From Mesonia profundi (GTDB lineage Bacteria; Bacteroidota; Bacteroidia; Flavobacteriales; Flavobacteriaceae): 64,000 bases of DNA. The DNA lies in NCBI RefSeq assembly GCF_031085155.1, contig NZ_JAVHUL010000003.1, positions 1 to 64,000 on the forward strand, written 5' to 3'. The position numbers and the translations under genes were made by a program. Shown piece after piece: positions 61,512-64,000 of the stretch (position 1 is the stretch's first letter; each line of letters starts with the position of its first letter). Under the pieces are notes generated by a model. The model had not been told where the DNA came from. It saw only the letters and a list, made by a program, of their open reading frames with translations, and ran no database searches.

Positions 61512-61519
61512 CAAAAATA
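61512..61519 (-). promoter_or_regulatory. -7 promoter element of thiL
   Basis: The minus strand reads TATTTTTG, 32 bases before the ATG. No TPP aptamer is present here. Confidence 0.5.
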
Positions 61520-61676
61520 AGAGTTTTCGATAGATTAAACAGTCAAAATAATATAAAGTATAGTTTACAAGTGTTTTTCCTTAATTACGTTTTTAATTGT
61601 TTTGCTGAGTTTTAAATCTAGACTCTCTGGAGAAGCTTGTCCGTAAAATTTTGTCGGGTTAAATCTTGATGCGGAA

Positions 61677-62183
61677 TTAATCTTTATCCAAATACAGTAG
61701 AGGGATAACTTTATCTCTTGTGACAACATTTGGGTCTTCGATGAGTAAAGCTTTTGGGTTTTTTCCTTTTGCAAAAGCCGGATGAAACTCCATTAAAAAT
61801 GATCTTTCCTTATTGGCACTTAATGTTCTTTGCCTAATTTGAATATTGCGGCCATAAGCCTTTCCATATTGCATAACAAAATGCACTTTGTATTTTAGGT
61901 TTTTATCATTGAGGAGATAAAACTTACTAAAATCGATGGTTTGTTCCATGTTAGAATGATTATTAAATTTAATAATCATTCTTTTAAATCGAGATCCCTT
62001 CTTGGTAATATAAGTAGTGTCGGTAATTGAGGGGGTAACGTTTTCTGTCATTGAAATATTAGCCATTGCTTTAATTTCAAAAGTAATATCGTCTGAGTAT
62101 TCATAGGTCTTATCTTCAAACTTTTGAACTCCGCAAGAGAGTAAAATAAGCGAGGTAATCACGTAGAGTATTTGTTTTTTCAT
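61677..62183 (-). CDS. Lipoprotein of unknown function
   Basis: The 168-residue protein has a short signal and lipobox (MKKQILYVITSLILLSCGVQ). The mature part is beta-rich: YEYSDDITFEIKAMANISM, RFKRMIIKFNNHSNMEQTIDFSKFYLLNDKNLKYKVHFVMQYGKAYGR, SFLMEFHPAFAKGKNPKALLIEDP. This looks like an Ig-like fold of the DUF4352-type extracellular domains, but I do not recognise the family. It stands alone. Confidence 0.7.
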   Translation of the reverse strand: MKKQILYVITSLILLSCGVQKFEDKTYEYSDDITFEIKAMANISMTENVTPSITDTTYITKKGSRFKRMIIKFNNHSNMEQTIDFSKFYLLNDKNLKYKVHFVMQYGKAYGRNIQIRQRTLSANKERSFLMEFHPAFAKGKNPKALLIEDPNVVTRDKVIPLLYLDKD

Positions 62184-62815
62184 AAAATAGGAATTTCGTT
62201 TTTTGTTTTAATAAATATAATCATTGTTGGCTGATAAAGAACCAAGACTGCTGGGCTGTTAGAACTAAGAACCAAAATATAATTGTTCCCAATTGATAAA
62301 CAGTAATTTTTTAGTCAAAATAATCCTATCGTCCTCGATAAATCATTTTAGATTTCATAGCCTCAAAGGGTCATCAGCTTTATGCTATTTTAAATCGGAC
62401 ACTGATACATACAATTAAAAAATTATTGTATCCATTTAAACTTCTAAATTGATTTTGTCTTTATTGAGTCTATAAAAATAGGAAGCATATGCTTCATGAT
62501 TACGACTGGAATGAATTGTATGGCACGGTTTCCGTAAAAAATTTAAAATATCTTGTAACCAGCTATTTTTTAGAATTTTAGAAGAGTTTGTTATTTAAGT
62601 CTGTCTTTTTAAGATGTAAGTTCAAAGCAGTAAAACAAAGTGGTTAGTCTATGTAAAGTACTGACTTGGCAGTTGGTCTAATTTCTCAAATGATTACCTT
62701 TAAAAATTATAGCCAAATCCTATTAAACAATAACATATATTAATCTATGCAAATATGGTATTCAGGTTCTTATATTGTATATTTGCTTCTTAATTAGAAT
62801 TAATTTAAATAAAGC
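62184..62815. other. 632-base intergenic region
   Basis: No gene, tRNA or clear terminator is seen. AAGAACCAA occurs twice 30 bases apart near 62237 and 62267, text of the kind often found near flavobacterial repeat remnants. The right end holds the sufA promoter at 62778. Confidence 0.6.
62778..62785 (+). promoter_or_regulatory. -7 promoter element of the suf operon
   Basis: TATATTTG is an exact TAnnTTTG match 30 bases before the sufA ATG. Confidence 0.55.
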
Positions 62816-63145
62816 ATGATAAAGGTTAGTCAAGAAGCTAAAATAAAGCTGGGTCATTTGATGGCAGAGGAAGGTTTTGACTCCCAGAAGGACTTTGTTC
62901 GTGTAGGTGTTAAAAGCGGTGGCTGCTCTGGTTTATCTTACGATTTAAACTTTGATCAAACTCGAGTAGATGAAGATAAGGTGTTTGAAGATAACGGAAT
63001 ACAGCTTATCGTAGATAAAAAAAGCTTTTTATACCTGTTGGGAACCGTTTTAGAATATTCGGGAGGCCTTAACGGAAAAGGATTTGTATTTAATAATCCT
63101 AATGCACAAAGAACTTGTGGTTGCGGAGAGAGTTTCTCTCTATAA
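62816..63145 (+). CDS. sufA: Iron-sulfur cluster assembly scaffold/carrier, A-type (SufA/IscA)
   Basis: It receives or carries [4Fe-4S] clusters. The 109-residue protein has three A-type cysteines: GVKSGGCSGLSYDL (Cys near residue 39) and the CGCGESF end (Cys near 104 and 106). QLIVDKKSFLYLLGTVLEYSGGLNGKGFVFNNPNAQRTCGCG matches the family. It heads the suf operon, but a four-helix-bundle gene separates it from sufB. Confidence 0.93.
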   Translation: MIKVSQEAKIKLGHLMAEEGFDSQKDFVRVGVKSGGCSGLSYDLNFDQTRVDEDKVFEDNGIQLIVDKKSFLYLLGTVLEYSGGLNGKGFVFNNPNAQRTCGCGESFSL

Positions 63146-63172
63146 ATAGTTTGAAAGTGAAAAGTTGAAGGT

Positions 63173-63544
63173 ATGGCAAGGTTTAGTTCTTTTGAAGAAA
63201 TAGATTCTTGGAAGAAAGCAAGGGAGTTAAATAAAGAAATATATCAACTAACGAGTAAAGCCAATTCTTTTTCGAAAGATTTTGCGCTAAGAGACCAAAT
63301 ACGAAGATCGAGTATTTCAATTTCTTCCAATATTGCCGAAGGATTTGAAAGAGAAACCAATAAAGAGTTTATTAGGTTTCTATATATAGCTAAAGCATCT
63401 GCTGGAGAATTTCGTTCTCAATTGTATTTAGCTTATGATTTAAAATATGTTGATGAAGAGCAGTTTGAAATGTTAAACATAAAAGTTACGGAGATATCAA
63501 AAATGATAAGTGGACTGATAAGTTATTTATCAAAAGCACTTTAA
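63173..63544 (+). CDS. Four-helix-bundle protein (S23/IVS family)
   Basis: The 123-residue protein matches the four-helix-bundle family related to the 23S rRNA intervening-sequence protein and to diversity-element Avd: WKKARELNKEIYQLTSKANSFSKDFALRDQIRRSSISISSNIAEGFERETNKEFIRFLYIAKASAGEFRSQLYLAYDLKYVD. Basic residues in RDQIRRSS suggest RNA or DNA binding. It sits between sufA and sufB, an unexpected place, flanked by short-period text such as ACTTGATAACTTGAT (63546-63560) and CTTTAAAACTTTAAAA (63563-63578). No reverse transcriptase or rRNA gene is in the window. Confidence 0.9.
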   Translation: MARFSSFEEIDSWKKARELNKEIYQLTSKANSFSKDFALRDQIRRSSISISSNIAEGFERETNKEFIRFLYIAKASAGEFRSQLYLAYDLKYVDEEQFEMLNIKVTEISKMISGLISYLSKAL

Positions 63545-63578
63545 AACTTGATAACTTGATAGCTTTAAAACTTTAAAA

Positions 63579-64000
63579 ATGAATAAGTTTACAGAAGACG
63601 ACTTAAGAGAAGAATTAAAGACCAAAGAGTATGAGTATGGGTTTTATACTGATGTAGAATCTGATACGTTCCCCGTGGGCTTAAATGAAGATGTTGTAAG
63701 AGCTATTTCTAAGAAAAAGGAAGAGCCAGAGTGGATGACTGAATGGCGTTTGGAAGCCTTCCGAGTTTGGCAGAAAATGGAGGAGCCAGATTGGGCTAAC
63801 GTACATTACGAGAAGCCAGATTTTCAGAATATATCTTACTATTCTGCGCCTAATAATAAACCCAAATACGACAGTATTGATGATGTAGATCCAGAGTTGC
63901 TGGATACCTTCAAGCGGTTAGGGATTTCTTTAGATGAACAAAAGAAATTAGCGGGAGTAGCAGTAGATGTGGTGATGGATTCCGTTTCGGTAACTACAAC
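63579..64000 (+). CDS. sufB: Fe-S cluster assembly protein SufB, partial
   Basis: The 5' part of sufB (140 codons visible) runs off the right edge. MNKFTEDDLREELKTKEYEYGFYTDVESDTFPVGLNEDVVRAISKKKEEPEWMTEWRLEAFRVWQKMEEPDWANVHYEKPDFQNISYYSAPNNKPKYDSIDDVDPELLDTFKRLGISLDEQKKLAGVAVDVVMDSVSVTTT follows the SufB pattern closely. SufB forms the SufBCD scaffold for cluster building. ATG 63579 follows the four-helix-bundle gene by 34 bases of A/T-rich repeat text, so translation is probably still within the same operon. Confidence 0.95.
   Translation, partial: MNKFTEDDLREELKTKEYEYGFYTDVESDTFPVGLNEDVVRAISKKKEEPEWMTEWRLEAFRVWQKMEEPDWANVHYEKPDFQNISYYSAPNNKPKYDSIDDVDPELLDTFKRLGISLDEQKKLAGVAVDVVMDSVSVTT

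Noticed and set aside
61565-61774. 69-residue open frame on the minus strand at the end of the 61677 lipoprotein gene
   Set aside because: It overlaps the lipoprotein in another frame, has no signal or family match, and its composition is ordinary for AT-rich spacer.
1-64000. CRISPR array, rRNA, tRNA, prophage or integron
   Set aside because: No regularly spaced direct repeats with spacers, no tRNA cloverleaf, no rRNA text and no integrase or phage structural genes were found by reading both strands. Small tRNA genes could still be missed without a covariance search.

Overview
This window is a stretch of chromosome from an AT-rich member of the Flavobacteriaceae (Bacteroidota), probably marine or sediment-dwelling. 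The assignment rests on several signs: type IX secretion sorting domains of both type A and type B, TonB-dependent receptors, lipoproteins with Bacteroidetes-style lipoboxes, repeated promoters of the Bacteroidetes TAnnTTTG type, a lack of strong Shine-Dalgarno sites, and a flavobacterial-type IS at the left edge. The genus cannot be fixed from the sequence. No rRNA, tRNA or CRISPR array was seen. Layout: (1) 1-1.0 kb, the 5' part of a two-frame IS transposase. (2) 1.0-6.5 kb, ahcY divergent from a phosphopantetheinyl transferase, then a tight operon of a thiamine-binding protein, a PnuC/PnuT permease, a NadR-type kinase, a DUF4301 protein and ArfB. (3) 6.7-11 kb, a PepSY-like exported protein, an NtrC-type regulator and, convergent with it, a large hybrid histidine kinase. 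(4) 11.0-13.6 kb, a TPP riboswitch with its own terminator driving a TonB-dependent receptor, very likely the outer-membrane thiamine receptor. (5) 13.7-18.5 kb, a T9SS cargo protein, a degenerate Rieske-like lipoprotein, greA with a hairpin leader, and a four-gene arsenosugar-type operon (rhodanese, TIGR04282 glycosyltransferase, purine nucleoside phosphorylase, ArsM). (6) 18.7-25.6 kb, a CHASE/PAS histidine kinase with a receiver protein and a 1355-residue T9SS surface protein carrying seven Cys-bracketed repeats. (7) 25.6-37 kb, palindromic intergenic repeats, OmpA lipoprotein and exodeoxyribonuclease III, a large outer-membrane protein, glyS, ComF, an Ig-like lipoprotein and omega-amidase. 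(8) 37-46.6 kb, a tail-less SSB preceded by a 10-bp-phased AAACG array, two exported ferritin-like proteins, a MITE-like repeat, CBS and histone-deacetylase-like proteins, metG, LD-carboxypeptidase and a ParE-type toxin-antitoxin pair. (9) 45.3-52 kb, a PQQ-type sugar dehydrogenase next to a TonB receptor, a DUF2135-like lipoprotein and an S9 peptidase. (10) 52-64 kb, YraN, mfd, a lysis-like cluster (patatin, leaderless amidase, lipoprotein, small protein), a disulfide oxidoreductase, thiL, and the start of a suf operon with a four-helix-bundle gene inserted between sufA and sufB. How the genes work together: thiamine salvage recurs (riboswitch-controlled receptor, thiamine-binding protein plus permease plus kinase, and ThiL), giving a plausible path from outer-membrane uptake to TPP. 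The arsenic genes form a compact transcription unit, although the radical-SAM partner ArsS is not in the window. The most unusual signals are a dispersed GC-rich palindromic word related to GCTTCCGCGGAAGC that occurs on both strands in unrelated genes, the phased AAACG array upstream of ssb, the amidase-lipoprotein-patatin cluster, and promoters placed so close to start codons that glyS, mfd and the antitoxin mRNA should be essentially leaderless.
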